The notes: generated by a model not told the origin, from the letters alone. 64,000 nt of DNA from Thermomonas brevis (GCF_014395425.1 NZ_CP060711.1:992001-1056000); one strand, 5' to 3'. Positions 21,244 through 32,438 are shown, counted from the stretch's first letter. Program-made: numbers and translations.

Positions 21244-22620
21244 TCAGCGCGGGCCGCCGTCCGCTTCGCGCGAGGCCAGCTGGTACCAGTCCACCCGGCG
21301 GGTGGCGACCATGATCGCGGCCAGGATCGCGAACAGCAGGCCCGAGCCCAGCGCCAGCGCGTTGTCCTCCGACAGCAGCAGGCCGTACAGGGCGGCGTAC
21401 AGCGTGCCCAGCATCGCCGCGAAGCCCAGCCCGCGCAGGCCGCCGCGCAACACCGCCGACAGGTAGAAGCCGATCAGGCCGATGCACGCGAGCGACGCCA
21501 GCAGGTAGGACAGGCCGAAGGCGATGTGCTCGCTCAGGCTGACCAGCAGCAGGAAGAAGATCGCGATCGCCATGCCCACCAGCAGGTACTGGATGGGATG
21601 CACGCGCACCTGCCGGATCAGTTCGAACATGAAGAAGCCGACGAAGGTCAGCAGCACGAACAGCAGCCCGTACTTGCTGGCGCGGTCGGCCTGCACGTAG
21701 GGATTGACCGGATCGAGCAGCGACACGCTGACCGCATCGCCCGGCGCGGTCCACGGCATGCCGCGCTCCAGCGCCGCGCGCGCGGCGTCGGACAGCCGCG
21801 CCTCCGGCGCCAGCGACGGCTCCTGCAGGTAGCGGCGCTGCGCGTTGTTCGCTACCGACGCGATCTGCCAGCGCGCCCGGAAGCCGCCGTCGCCGACGTC
21901 CTGCTGCGGCGAGCGGCCTTCGAACTTCGGATGCGGCCACGTCGACCGCAGGCGCAGGTCGTTGTCGTTGCCCAGCGGCAGCATCGCGAAGGTCTCGGTG
22001 CCGCGCAGGCGCAGCGCGACGCGCACATCCAGGCGCAGCCGCTGCCCTGCCGCCGGCACGGCCAGCCGCGCATGCACGCCGGAGCCGTCGGCATGGCCCA
22101 GCCCCTGTTCGACCGCCACCGGCGCGCCGTTCACCCGCACCTGCGGCGCGCCGTCCAGCCCGCCCACGTCGGCGATGCCGACGCTCAGCCACGGCTGGCC
22201 GATGCTGCGCTGCACGCCGTCCGACTCGGCCGGCACGGCCGCGTCGAAGCGAGCCACCGCGTTGCCGCTCCATGCGTAGACGCGCACCTGGTGCAGGCCG
22301 CGGCGGCGCAGGTCGGGCTTGAGTTCGCCGTCGATGGACAGGGCGTCCGGGAAGAACGTCCACTGCCCGGTCTTCCTGCGCACGACCTGGCGCACGCTGC
22401 CGTCCTCGCCGTTGACGGTGTCCACCACGCGTTCCTCGTAGGGCACCACCAGCACCGGCCCGGCCAGCACCTGCCGCCCGCCGAAGCCCGCGGCGATGTC
22501 GCGCACCGCTTCCTCGCGGTACTGCTGGCGGTCGTGGATCACGCCGCGCACCATCTGCAGCGGGATCAGGATCGCCAGCGTCAGCACCGCCACCATCGCC
22601 ATCTTGAACGCCAGTCGCAT
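21244..22620 (-). CDS. creD: Inner membrane protein CreD
   Basis: A cell-envelope protein of the CreBC regulon. The start MRLAFKMAMVAVLTLAIL at 22620 gives 458 residues; the open frame upstream runs through a repeat and is not used. It has an N-terminal membrane segment, a large periplasmic part with GPVLVVPY and about five C-terminal membrane segments. It is third in creB-creC-creD. Confidence 0.93.
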   Translation of the reverse strand: MRLAFKMAMVAVLTLAILIPLQMVRGVIHDRQQYREEAVRDIAAGFGGRQVLAGPVLVVPYEERVVDTVNGEDGSVRQVVRRKTGQWTFFPDALSIDGELKPDLRRRGLHQVRVYAWSGNAVARFDAAVPAESDGVQRSIGQPWLSVGIADVGGLDGAPQVRVNGAPVAVEQGLGHADGSGVHARLAVPAAGQRLRLDVRVALRLRGTETFAMLPLGNDNDLRLRSTWPHPKFEGRSPQQDVGDGGFRARWQIASVANNAQRRYLQEPSLAPEARLSDAARAALERGMPWTAPGDAVSVSLLDPVNPYVQADRASKYGLLFVLLTFVGFFMFELIRQVRVHPIQYLLVGMAIAIFFLLLVSLSEHIAFGLSYLLASLACIGLIGFYLSAVLRGGLRGLGFAAMLGTLYAALYGLLLSEDNALALGSGLLFAILAAIMVATRRVDWYQLASREADGGPR

Positions 22621-22709
22621 CGCCCTGCTCCATGGTGAGGATGGGCGCAGCGTGGCGGCGCCGTTCGATGGCACGGTGGCGCGACGATGAAGTGAAGGTG
22701 AGGTGCTCC

Positions 22710-22830
22710 GCTCCCTTCCTTGCGAAGCAGGGGAGGGCTGGGGAGGGGTGCTCTTTGCGAGCCCGCTCAATCCGGCGAAAAGCACCCCTCCCCGGCCCTC
22801 CCCTTCGCTGCGCGAAAGGGAGGGAGCAAA
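22710..22830. repeat. Large imperfect palindrome between creC and creD
   Basis: Two arms of about 48 bases pair across a short centre; the left begins near GCTCCCTTCCTT at 22709 and the right ends with GGGAGGGAGC at 22827. It fills most of the 268-base creC-creD gap and resembles the palindromic intergenic repeats of xanthomonads. It could form a strong hairpin in the cre transcript. Confidence 0.7.
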
Positions 22831-22888
22831 GCGCTGCAATGCACGAAAATGCGCGAGAAACGAGGAGCAGAGCGCCTGCGATCCGCGC

Positions 22889-24319
22889 CTACGCGAGCGG
22901 AAGCATGACGGTCGCCACCGCCCCCCCGCCGTCGCGGTTGCCCAGGCTCACGTCGCCGCCGTGCAGCTTGGCGATCTCGGCGACGAAGTTCAGGCCCAGC
23001 CCGCTGCTGCGCGCGCCGCCGTTCGGGCGCGGCAGCGAGTAGAAGCGCTCGAACGCGCGCTCCAGCGCGAACGCCGGCACACCCGGCCCGCGATCCGTCA
23101 CCTCGATGCGCAGCTGGTCGCCGACGCGGCCGATGCGCAGCTCGACCGCGCCGCCGGGCGGCGAGAAATCGATGGCGTTGTCGATCAGGTTGCCCAGCAG
23201 CTGGCGCAGCAGGAACGGATCGCCGTGCAGCGGCGGCAGGCCGATGTCGGCGTGCAACTGCAACTCCACCCGGTGCGCCAACGCCCTCGGCAACGCATCG
23301 TCGAGCGCCTCCTGCGCCAGCGCGTCCGGCGCCACCGGCTCCGGCGCGTCGATGCGCTGGCGATGCTCCAGCGCCGCCAATTCCAGCATCCGGTCCACCA
23401 TCCCGGCCATGCGCCGGCTCTGCGCGTCGATGCTGGCGACGAAGCGGGCGCGGTCGGCCTCCGGCAGCGGCCCTTCCAGCAGCTCCGCCGCGCCGCGGAT
23501 CGCCGCCAGCGGACTTTTCAGCTCGTGGGTCAACGCATGCACGTAGCGTTCGACATACCGCTTGCCTTCCAGTTGCCGGCGCATGCTTTCCAGCGCGCGG
23601 CCGAGGTCGGCGAACTCGCCGGCGGCGTCGGGCAGCGAGGCGCGTTCGCCCCGCGCCACCGCATCGGCGTAGCGGCGCAATGCGGCCAGCTGGCGCGACA
23701 GCCACCACGCCGCCAGGACGCCCACCAGCAGCGCGCTGCCCAGCAGCACCCAGCCCCAGCGCAGGATGGTGTTCTGGCTGCGCTCGATGAAGGGCTGGAT
23801 GCTGCGGTTCGGCTTCGACACCGTGAGCACGCCGGCGATCTTCCCGTCCGCAGCGAAGATCGGCGCGGCCACGTACATCACCGTGCTGGTTTCGTCGTCC
23901 GGATCGTCGCGAGTGGAGCGCGCGCCGTACTGCCCGCGCAGCGTGCGGTGCACGTCGTTCCAGCGCGAGCTGTCGCGCCCCACCTCCTTGCCCGCCGAAT
24001 CGAACACGACGATGCCATGCGCATCCGTCACCTCGATGCGGTAGCTGGCATGGCGCTTGGCTTCGCCCCAGATGCGCGCATCCAGGTCGCGCCGCGCCAT
24101 CGCGCGGACGCGCGCCGCGAACCGGCCGTCGGCGATGCGCCCGGCCAGCAGATCGTCGGTCGCCAGTTCCGCCAGCACGTTGGCGGTGTCGGCCAGCGTG
24201 TCCTCCATCGCCTGCCGCACGCCGGGCTTCACCTGCTGCACGAACACGTTGCCCAGCAGCAGCGCAGCCAGCGCCACGATCAGGAAATAGCCCAGCAGCA
24301 CGCGCAGCGCGATCTTCAC
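22889..24319 (-). CDS. creC: Sensor histidine kinase CreC
   Basis: A 476-residue membrane kinase with two membrane segments (about 5 to 27 and 175 to 200), a periplasmic sensor region between them, a HAMP-like linker, the H-box ALTHELKSPL and an ATPase domain with the GLGLNFV motif. It starts six bases after the creB stop. In Stenotrophomonas and Pseudomonas relatives CreBC responds to cell-wall stress. Confidence 0.93.
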   Translation of the reverse strand: MKIALRVLLGYFLIVALAALLLGNVFVQQVKPGVRQAMEDTLADTANVLAELATDDLLAGRIADGRFAARVRAMARRDLDARIWGEAKRHASYRIEVTDAHGIVVFDSAGKEVGRDSSRWNDVHRTLRGQYGARSTRDDPDDETSTVMYVAAPIFAADGKIAGVLTVSKPNRSIQPFIERSQNTILRWGWVLLGSALLVGVLAAWWLSRQLAALRRYADAVARGERASLPDAAGEFADLGRALESMRRQLEGKRYVERYVHALTHELKSPLAAIRGAAELLEGPLPEADRARFVASIDAQSRRMAGMVDRMLELAALEHRQRIDAPEPVAPDALAQEALDDALPRALAHRVELQLHADIGLPPLHGDPFLLRQLLGNLIDNAIDFSPPGGAVELRIGRVGDQLRIEVTDRGPGVPAFALERAFERFYSLPRPNGGARSSGLGLNFVAEIAKLHGGDVSLGNRDGGGAVATVMLPLA

Positions 24320-24325
24320 CGGGCC

Positions 24326-24997
24326 TCAGTCCACGTCGATGGAATAGCCCAGCCCGCGATGGGTGCGGATCGGGTCGCGCGCGGGATCGAGCTGGCGCAG
24401 CTTGGCGCGCAGCGTCTTGACGTGGGTATCGACGGTGCGCTCGCCGGATTCCAGCGCATCGGCCCACACACGGTCGAGCAGCTGCGCGCGGCCGAGGATC
24501 GCGCCGGGGCGACGCAGCAGCTCGGCCAGCAGCGCATGCTCGTAGCGGGTCAGCTCCAGCCAGTGGCCGGCGTAGCGGATGCGATGGGCGGCGGCGTCGA
24601 TCTCGAACCGGCCGCGCTGGCGCGCCTGCCCGCCCTCGTGCCGGCGCAGCCGCGCGCGCACCCGCGCCACCAGTTCGCGCGGCGAAAAGGGCTTGGCCAT
24701 GTAGTCGTCCGCGCCCAGCTCCAGCCCCAGCACGCGGTCGATCTCGTCGCTGCGCGCGGTCAGGAAGATCACCGGCACCGCGCTGGCCTCGCGCAGCTCG
24801 CGGCAGACGTCGAAGCCGCTGCGGTCCGGCAGGCCGACGTCCAGGATCACCAGGTCGATGCCGCCGCGCGCCAATCGCGGCAGCACCTGCCCGCCCAGCA
24901 GGACGTGCTCCGCCTCGAAGCCGTCGGCGCGCAGCGCGTACAGCACCGTCTCGGCGATGGCGGCTTCGTCCTCGGCCAACAGGATGGTGATCGGCAT
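24326..24997 (-). CDS. creB: Response regulator CreB
   Basis: A 223-residue OmpR-type regulator. The start MPITILLAEDEAAIAE at 24997 is the normal receiver start; the longer frame upstream lies antisense to rlmJ. Receiver residues EDE, the Asp in VILDVGLP and Lys in MAKPFSP are present, and the winged-helix part ends THRGLGYSID. The gene diverges from rlmJ with only 75 bases between them. Confidence 0.94.
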   Translation of the reverse strand: MPITILLAEDEAAIAETVLYALRADGFEAEHVLLGGQVLPRLARGGIDLVILDVGLPDRSGFDVCRELREASAVPVIFLTARSDEIDRVLGLELGADDYMAKPFSPRELVARVRARLRRHEGGQARQRGRFEIDAAAHRIRYAGHWLELTRYEHALLAELLRRPGAILGRAQLLDRVWADALESGERTVDTHVKTLRAKLRQLDPARDPIRTHRGLGYSIDVD

Positions 24998-25072
24998 GCC
25001 GGCATCGTAACCGGCCGGGCGCCGCCGTTTGGGGGGCGAATGTGAAGTCCGCGGCGATGCGACAATGCGTCG

Positions 25073-25930
25073 ATGAACTACCGCCACGCCTTCCATGCCG
25101 GCAACCACGCGGACGTGCTCAAGCACGTCGTGCTGCTGGCGCTGTGCGACGCGCTGACCGCCAAGCCTTCGCCCTGCTTCGCGCTGGACACCCACGGCGG
25201 GCGCGGCCTGTACAAGCTGGACGGCGAGGCCGCGCAGAAAACCGGCGAGGCGCAGGACGGCATCGCCCGCCTGCAGGCCGAGGCGCCGCGCGATCCCGCC
25301 GTGCAGCGCTACCTGGCCGCGGTGCGCGCCTGCCGCGCGCAGCACGGCGCGCACGCCTACCCCGGCTCGCCCTGGCTGCTGGCGCACGCGCTGCGCGAGC
25401 AGGACCGGATCGCCGCCTGCGAGCTGCATCCGGAGGAAGCGAACGTCCTGCGCGGCCACTTTACCGGCGATGCGCGGATGGCCATGCACGCCCGCGACGG
25501 CTATGCCGCGATCAAGGCGCTGCTGCCGCCGAAACAGGGCGCAACGAAATTCGCGCGCGGGCTGGTGCTGATCGACCCGCCTTACGAGGCACAGCTGGAC
25601 GAGTTCGACATCGCGCTGGCCGCGCTGAAGGAAGGCCTGGCGCGCTGGCCGCAGGGCATGTTCGCGCTGTGGTATCCGATCAAGCAGGGCCGCGCGCTGC
25701 AGCCGTTCCGCCGCGCCGCCGGGAAGCTGCCGGCGAAGTCCGCGCTGCTGCTGGAGCTGCTGGTGCGCCCCGACGACTCGCCGCTGCGCATGAACGGCAG
25801 CGGCATGCTCCTGCTCAATCCGCCGTGGCAGTTCGACGCGGCGATGCGGCCCGCGCTGGACGCGATCCGCGCTGCGCTCGGCGAGCCGGGCGCCTCCGCC
25901 CGCGTGGAATGGCTGCGCGCACCGGCCTGA
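25073..25930 (+). CDS. rlmJ: 23S rRNA (adenine(2030)-N(6))-methyltransferase RlmJ
   Basis: A 285-residue methyltransferase with the N-terminal signature MNYRHAFHAGNHADVLKH and the catalytic DPPY motif at 168 to 171. Length and motifs match E. coli RlmJ (YhiR), which methylates A2030 of 23S rRNA. Confidence 0.95.
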   Translation: MNYRHAFHAGNHADVLKHVVLLALCDALTAKPSPCFALDTHGGRGLYKLDGEAAQKTGEAQDGIARLQAEAPRDPAVQRYLAAVRACRAQHGAHAYPGSPWLLAHALREQDRIAACELHPEEANVLRGHFTGDARMAMHARDGYAAIKALLPPKQGATKFARGLVLIDPPYEAQLDEFDIALAALKEGLARWPQGMFALWYPIKQGRALQPFRRAAGKLPAKSALLLELLVRPDDSPLRMNGSGMLLLNPPWQFDAAMRPALDAIRAALGEPGASARVEWLRAPA

Positions 25931-25964
25931 TGCGACACTGGCCCAGACCTTCCGGACCTCCTCC

Positions 25965-26897
<933 letters not shown>

Positions 26898-26963
26898 GCC
26901 GGCCCCCGCCCGCCAGACACGCGCCGTTCATTTTTTTAACGTCCCTCACGCGAAGATGCCGGA

Positions 26964-27557
26964 ATGGCCGCACGCAACCGCATGCCCCCGTGGCACGAAA
27001 ACGTCCGTCTCGCCAACGGCCGGGACATCCTGATCCGCCCGATCCGGCCGGAGGACGCAGGCCCGATGCAGGCCGCGTTCACCCTGCTGGAGCCGGACGA
27101 GATCCGCCAGCGCTTCCTGCATCCGATGAAGGAGCTCAGCGCACAGCAGGCCGAACGGCTGACCCGGCCGGACCCGCGCCGCGATTTCGCGCTGGTCGCC
27201 GCCGAGCCGCTGCCGCCGGGCGAGGCGCTGGTCGGCGCGGTGGCGCGCATCTCCATCGACGCCAACGGCAAGGACGCCGAGTTCGCGATCCTGGTCAGCC
27301 ACTACGTCAACGGCATGGGCCTGGGCCGCCACCTGATGCGCCGGCTGGTGCGCTGGGCCAAGGGCCGCAAGGTGCAGCGCGTGTACGGCGACGTGCTGGA
27401 AAGCAACCTGCCGATGCAGGCGCTGGCCGCCTCGCTGGGCTTCCGCCGCGAGCCCATCGGCCAGGCCGGGCTGGTGCGCGTGGTACTCGATATCCCGCCG
27501 CCCAAGCCGAAGACGCCGCCGCCCCCGCCGCTGATGTCGCTGCCGCCCGGCGCGTAA
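26964..27557 (+). CDS. GNAT family N-acetyltransferase
   Basis: A 197-residue protein with one GNAT fold. The opening LANGRDILIRPIRPEDA and the acetyl-CoA loop region VNGMGLGRHLMRRLVRWAK are clear. The start of the domain resembles the acetyltransferase module of Pat-type protein acetylases. The last 25 residues are proline-rich. The substrate cannot be inferred. Confidence 0.85.
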   Translation: MAARNRMPPWHENVRLANGRDILIRPIRPEDAGPMQAAFTLLEPDEIRQRFLHPMKELSAQQAERLTRPDPRRDFALVAAEPLPPGEALVGAVARISIDANGKDAEFAILVSHYVNGMGLGRHLMRRLVRWAKGRKVQRVYGDVLESNLPMQALAASLGFRREPIGQAGLVRVVLDIPPPKPKTPPPPPLMSLPPGA

Positions 27558-27632
27558 AATCGCGGGACAACCCGATCACGCAGCGCTGGATGCCCGCATC
27601 CGGCGCCGCCGCGTTTTTCCGAAAGTGAGCTG

Positions 27633-30600
27633 ATGCCGCATTCCGCCCTGTCCTTCGACGTTCCCTTGCCGCGCGCCGGCCAGCAGCGCGCGTACTGGCG
27701 CGCACCCGCCTCCGGCACCGCGCTGGCCGCCGCCGTGCTGGCCGCCGCACAGCGCCACGCCGGCCCGCTGCTGCTGGTCGCGCGCGACAACCACGCCGCG
27801 CATCAGCTCGAAGCCGACCTGCGCACGTTGACCGGCGGCGGCGACGCGCTGCCGGTGCTCGGCTTCCCCGACTGGGAAACCCTGCCCTTCGACCGCTTCA
27901 GCCCGCATCCGGAAATCGTCAGCCAGCGTCTGGCCACGCTGGCGCGGCTGCCGGAACTGAAGCGCGGCGTGGTGGTGGTGCCGGCGGCCACGCTGATGCA
28001 GCGCCTCGCCCCGCGCACGCACGTGCTCGGCAACCGTTTCAGCGTGCGCGTGGGCCAGCGCATGGACATGGACGCCGAGAAGCGCCGGCTGGAAGCCGCC
28101 GGCTACCGCAACGTGCCGCAGGTGTTCGATCCGGGCGACTTCGCCGTGCGCGGCGGCCTGCTGGACGTCTATCCGATGGGCGCGGACGCGCCGTTCCGGG
28201 TGGAGCTGCTGGACGACGAGATCGACAGCATCCGCGCCTTCGACCCGGAGAGCCAGCGCTCGCTGGAGAAGATCGACGCCATCGAACTGCTGCCCGGCCG
28301 CGAAGTGCCGATGGACGACGCCAACGTGCAGCGCGCGCTCGACGCGCTGCGCGAGCGCTTCGACATCGACACCCGCCGCAGCGCGCTGGTGCAGGACCTG
28401 AAGGCCGGCCTCGCCCCCGCCGGCATCGAGTACTACCTGCCGCTGTTCTTCGCCCCGCAGCGCGGCGGCGCGGGCAGCGCGGAAACCCTGTTCGACTACC
28501 TCGCGCCGAACGCCCTGCCGCTGCTGTGCGACGGCGCGTTCGACGCCGCCGAGCACGCATGGAAGCAGATCGGCGAACGCTTCGAGCAGCTGCGGCACGA
28601 CGTCGAACGCCCGCTGCTGCCGCCGGCCGAACTGTGGTTGTCGCCGGACGCGCTGCGCGAAACCCTGAACCGCGTCGATCGCATCGAAGTCTGCGGCGCG
28701 CAGCATCCTCGCCACGACGACGCGCACGCGCTGCCGGTGCAGCCCGCACCCGCCCTGCCGCTGGCGGCGAAGGACCATGCGCCGGGCGAGGCGCTGCGCG
28801 CCTTCCTGTCGAACTATCCGGGCCGGGTGTTGGTCGCCGCGGATTCGCCGGGGCGACGCGAGGCGCTGCTGGAGGTGATGCAGGCGGCGGGGTTGAAGCC
28901 GGCGGTGGTCGAAAGCTGGACCGCATTTGCTTCCCCTTCTGCCTCCGGGAGAAGGTGGCGCGAAGCGCCGGATGAGGGTTCGGTCGCGGGCCGAATCCTC
29001 ATCCCAACCCCTCTCCCGGAGGGAGAGGGGCCTGAATTCGCCATCGCGGTCGCTCCTTTCGACGACGGCTTCGCGTTGGATGCGCCGCAACTGGTCATCC
29101 TCACCGAACGCCAGCTGTTCCCCGAGCGCGCCAGCCAGCCGCGCCGCCGCAAGCGCGCCGGCCGCGAACCCGAAGCGATCATCCGCGACCTCGGCGAGCT
29201 CACCCTCGGCGCGCCCATCGTCCACGAGGACCACGGCGTCGGCCGCTACCGCGGGCTGGTGGCGATGGACGTCGGCGGCATGCCCGGCGAATTCCTCGAC
29301 ATCGAATACGCCAAGGGCGACCGCCTGTACGTGCCGGTGGCGCAGCTCGACCGCATCAGCCGCTACTCCGGCGCGAACCCCGACACCGCGCCGCTGCACA
29401 ACCTCGGCGGCGAGCAGTGGGCGAAGGCGAAGAAGAAGGCCGCCGACAAGGTCCGCGACGTCGCCGCCGAGCTGCTGGAAATCCAGGCCAAGCGGCAGGC
29501 GCGGCAGGGCCTTGCCATCGACGTCGACCGGGCGATGTACGAGCCCTTCGCCGCCGGCTTCCCGTTCGAGGAAACGCCCGACCAGCACGCCGCCATCGAA
29601 GCGGTGCTGCGCGATCTCGCCAGCAGCCAGCCGATGGACCGCGTGGTCTGCGGCGACGTCGGCTTCGGCAAGACCGAAGTCGCGGTGCGCGCCGCCTTCG
29701 CCGCCGCCAGCGCCGGCAAGCAGGTCGCGGTGCTGGTGCCGACCACGCTGCTGGCCGAGCAGCACTACCGCAACTTCCGCGACCGCTTCGCCGACTGGCC
29801 GCTGCGCGTCGAAGTGCTGTCGCGCTTCAAGAGCAAGAAGGAGATCGAGGCCGAGTTGCAGAAGCTGGCCGAGGGCAAGCTCGACGTCATCGTCGGCACC
29901 CACCGCCTGCTGCAACCGGACGTGAAGTTCAGCGACCTGGGCCTGGTCATCGTCGACGAGGAGCAGCGCTTCGGCGTGCGCCAGAAGGAGGCGCTGAAGA
30001 AGCTGCGCGCCAACGTCCATCTGCTCACGCTGACCGCAACGCCGATCCCGCGCACGCTCAACATGGCGATGAGCGGATTGCGCGACCTCTCGATCATCGC
30101 CACGCCGCCGGCCAATCGCCTGGCCGTGCAGACCTTCGTGCACGCCTGGGACGACGCGCTGCTGCGCGAAGCCTTCCAGCGCGAGCTGGCGCGCGGCGGG
30201 CAGGTGTATTTCCTGCACAACGACGTGGAAAGCATCGGCCGGATGGGCGAGGAACTGCAGGCGCTGGTGCCCGACGCGCGCATCGGCATCGCCCACGGGC
30301 AGATGCACGAACGCGAGCTGGAGCGCGTGATGCTGGACTTCCACAAGCAGCGCACCAACGTGCTGCTGTGCTCGACCATCATCGAATCCGGCATCGACAT
30401 CCCCAACGCCAACACCATCCTCATCAACCGAGCCGACAAGTTCGGCCTGGCGCAGCTGCACCAGCTGCGCGGCCGCGTCGGGCGCAGCCACCATCGCGCC
30501 TACGCCTACCTGCTGGTCCCCGACCAGCGCAGCATCACCGGCGACGCGCGCAAGCGGCTGGAGGCGATCAGCTCGATGGACGAACTCGGCGCCGGCTTCA

Positions 30601-31208
30601 CCCTCGCCACCCACGACCTGGAAATCCGCGGCGCCGGCGAACTGCTGGGCGAGGACCAGAGCGGGCAGATGGCGGAAGTCGGCTTCAGCCTCTATACCGA
30701 GCTACTGGAGCGCGCGGTGCGCAGCATCAAGCAGGGCAAGCTGCCCGACGTGGACGACGCCGATCGCCACGGTGCGGAGGTCGACCTGCACGTGCCGGCG
30801 CTGATCCCCGACGACTACCTGCCCGATCCGCACGCGCGCCTGACCCTGTACAAGCGCATCAGCGCCGCGCGCGACGGCGATGCGCTGCGCGAATTGCAGG
30901 TGGAGATGATCGACCGCTTCGGCCTGCTGCCCGATGCCGCCAAGCACCTGTTCGCCACCGCCGAGCTGAAGCTGGCGGCGACCGCGCTCGGCATCCGCAA
31001 GCTCGACCTCGGCGGCAACGGCGGGCGCATGCAGTTCGTGGAGAAGCCCAGCGTCGATCCGATGGCGGTGATCCGCCTGATCCAGGGCCAGCCCAAGCAC
31101 TACCGCATGGACGGTCCGGACAAGCTGCGCATCACGCTGGAGCTGCCGGACGCGGCGACGCGCTTCAACGCCGCGCGCGGCCTGCTGGCGGCGCTGCGGC
31201 CGGGATGA
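27633..31208 (+). CDS. mfd: Transcription-repair coupling factor Mfd
   Basis: Mfd removes stalled RNA polymerase from damaged DNA and recruits UvrA. The 1191 residues include the UvrB-like N-terminal module, the RNA polymerase interaction domain near ERQLFPERASQ onwards, the RecG-like motor with Walker A GDVGFGKT at 674 to 681 and DEEQ at 775, and the C-terminal TRCF domain. Residues of about 433 to 467 are encoded by an inserted palindromic repeat and have no counterpart in normal Mfd; the protein is longer than typical Mfd by about that amount. Confidence 0.96.
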   Translation: MPHSALSFDVPLPRAGQQRAYWRAPASGTALAAAVLAAAQRHAGPLLLVARDNHAAHQLEADLRTLTGGGDALPVLGFPDWETLPFDRFSPHPEIVSQRLATLARLPELKRGVVVVPAATLMQRLAPRTHVLGNRFSVRVGQRMDMDAEKRRLEAAGYRNVPQVFDPGDFAVRGGLLDVYPMGADAPFRVELLDDEIDSIRAFDPESQRSLEKIDAIELLPGREVPMDDANVQRALDALRERFDIDTRRSALVQDLKAGLAPAGIEYYLPLFFAPQRGGAGSAETLFDYLAPNALPLLCDGAFDAAEHAWKQIGERFEQLRHDVERPLLPPAELWLSPDALRETLNRVDRIEVCGAQHPRHDDAHALPVQPAPALPLAAKDHAPGEALRAFLSNYPGRVLVAADSPGRREALLEVMQAAGLKPAVVESWTAFASPSASGRRWREAPDEGSVAGRILIPTPLPEGEGPEFAIAVAPFDDGFALDAPQLVILTERQLFPERASQPRRRKRAGREPEAIIRDLGELTLGAPIVHEDHGVGRYRGLVAMDVGGMPGEFLDIEYAKGDRLYVPVAQLDRISRYSGANPDTAPLHNLGGEQWAKAKKKAADKVRDVAAELLEIQAKRQARQGLAIDVDRAMYEPFAAGFPFEETPDQHAAIEAVLRDLASSQPMDRVVCGDVGFGKTEVAVRAAFAAASAGKQVAVLVPTTLLAEQHYRNFRDRFADWPLRVEVLSRFKSKKEIEAELQKLAEGKLDVIVGTHRLLQPDVKFSDLGLVIVDEEQRFGVRQKEALKKLRANVHLLTLTATPIPRTLNMAMSGLRDLSIIATPPANRLAVQTFVHAWDDALLREAFQRELARGGQVYFLHNDVESIGRMGEELQALVPDARIGIAHGQMHERELERVMLDFHKQRTNVLLCSTIIESGIDIPNANTILINRADKFGLAQLHQLRGRVGRSHHRAYAYLLVPDQRSITGDARKRLEAISSMDELGAGFTLATHDLEIRGAGELLGEDQSGQMAEVGFSLYTELLERAVRSIKQGKLPDVDDADRHGAEVDLHVPALIPDDYLPDPHARLTLYKRISAARDGDALRELQVEMIDRFGLLPDAAKHLFATAELKLAATALGIRKLDLGGNGGRMQFVEKPSVDPMAVIRLIQGQPKHYRMDGPDKLRITLELPDAATRFNAARGLLAALRPG
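28930..29032. repeat. REP-like palindromic element inserted within mfd
   Basis: About 103 bases hold three hairpins: CCTTCT with AGAAGG, GGCGC with GCGCC, and CCCCTCTCCC with GGGAGAGGGG around GGA. A further pair joins ATGAGG with CCTCAT. The same style of repeat is intergenic in xanthomonads; here it is read in frame. Confidence 0.8.
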
Positions 31209-31245
31209 AAAGGACATTCATGGCGGCCGGGCCTATCATCGGCGC

Positions 31246-31746
31246 ATGCGCTTCCTCCTCGTCATCGCCTGCCTGTGGCTGGCCGCCTGCGCCAGCCGTC
31301 CGGACGCACCCGCAACTTCCGCCACCTACTTGCTGGTGCGACATGCGGAAAAGGACGTCGCCGCGGGCAAGGATCCGCCGCTGACCGCCGCCGGCGAAGC
31401 TCGCGCGCAGCGGCTGGCCACATTGCTGGCGAACGAGCCGCTGGATGCGATCTACAGCTCGCCGACCCGGCGCACCCGCCAGACCGCGGCGCCCGTCGCG
31501 CATGCGAAGGGCCTGACCATCGTCGACTACGACGCCGCCAATGCCGACGCTTTCGCCCGACGCCTGCGCGCCGAGCATCCCGCCGACACGGTGCTGGTGA
31601 TCGGCCACAGCGACACCCTGCCGCCGCTGGCCCGCGCCCTGTGCGGCTGCGCCGTACCCGACATGGACGAGCGCATCTACGGCATCCGCTACACCGTCCG
31701 CCTCGGCGCGGACGGCCGCACCACGCTGCGCGAGTTCCGCGACTGA
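31246..31746 (+). CDS. Histidine phosphatase family lipoprotein (SixA-like)
   Basis: A 166-residue exported protein with lipobox LAAC near residue 15. The catalytic motif VRHAEKD, the downstream [11 protein letters not shown] and the second histidine in IGHSDTLP define the branch-1 histidine phosphatase fold. Its stop overlaps the start of the endonuclease V gene (TGATG). Confidence 0.87.
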   Translation: MRFLLVIACLWLAACASRPDAPATSATYLLVRHAEKDVAAGKDPPLTAAGEARAQRLATLLANEPLDAIYSSPTRRTRQTAAPVAHAKGLTIVDYDAANADAFARRLRAEHPADTVLVIGHSDTLPPLARALCGCAVPDMDERIYGIRYTVRLGADGRTTLREFRD

Positions 31747-32438
31747 TGGACACCGCACCGTCCCTGCCGGACTGGGCCGGCGACACCGCCGCGCTGCGCA
31801 ACCTGCAACGCCAGCTCGCCCAGCAGGTGGAACTGCGCGACGACTTCCCGAAGCCGCTGCGCACCGTGGCCGGCTTCGACGTCGGCTTCGAGGACGGCGG
31901 CGCCACCACCCGCGCCGCCGCCGTGCTGCTGGACGCGGACACGCGCGAGGTGATCGACCAGCAGGTCGCGCGCCTGCCGACGCGCATGCCCTACATCCCC
32001 GGCCTGCTCAGCTTCCGCGAACTGCCGGCACTGCTGGAAGCGCTGGCGATGCTGGAACATGCGCCGGACCTCGCCTTCATCGACGGCCACGGCATCGCCC
32101 ATCCGCGCCGGCTCGGCATCGCCGCGCACTTCGGCGTCGCCACCAACCTGCCCTGCATCGGCGTCGCCAAGAAGATCCTCGTCGGCGAAGCGCGCATGGC
32201 CTTGCACGACATGCGCGGCGCCTTCACGCCGCTGCGCGACGGCCGCGAGCAGATCGGCTGGCTGCTGCGCAGCAAGCCCGGCTGCCTGCCGCTGATCGTC
32301 TCGCCCGGCCACAAGGTGGCGATGCCGTCCGCGCCGGAGCTGGCGATGCGCTTCGTGACCACATACCGCCTGCCCGAACCCACGCGGCTGGCGGACCGGA
32401 TCGCTTCGCGCCGCGACCGCAAGCGCGGCGAGCGCTGA
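31746..32438 (+). CDS. nfi: Endonuclease V
   Basis: It cuts DNA near deaminated bases such as hypoxanthine. The 230 residues start [13 protein letters not shown] at 31746, overlapping the preceding stop. Family motifs are [34 protein letters not shown] and [11 protein letters not shown]. Confidence 0.94.
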   Translation: MDTAPSLPDWAGDTAALRNLQRQLAQQVELRDDFPKPLRTVAGFDVGFEDGGATTRAAAVLLDADTREVIDQQVARLPTRMPYIPGLLSFRELPALLEALAMLEHAPDLAFIDGHGIAHPRRLGIAAHFGVATNLPCIGVAKKILVGEARMALHDMRGAFTPLRDGREQIGWLLRSKPGCLPLIVSPGHKVAMPSAPELAMRFVTTYRLPEPTRLADRIASRRDRKRGER

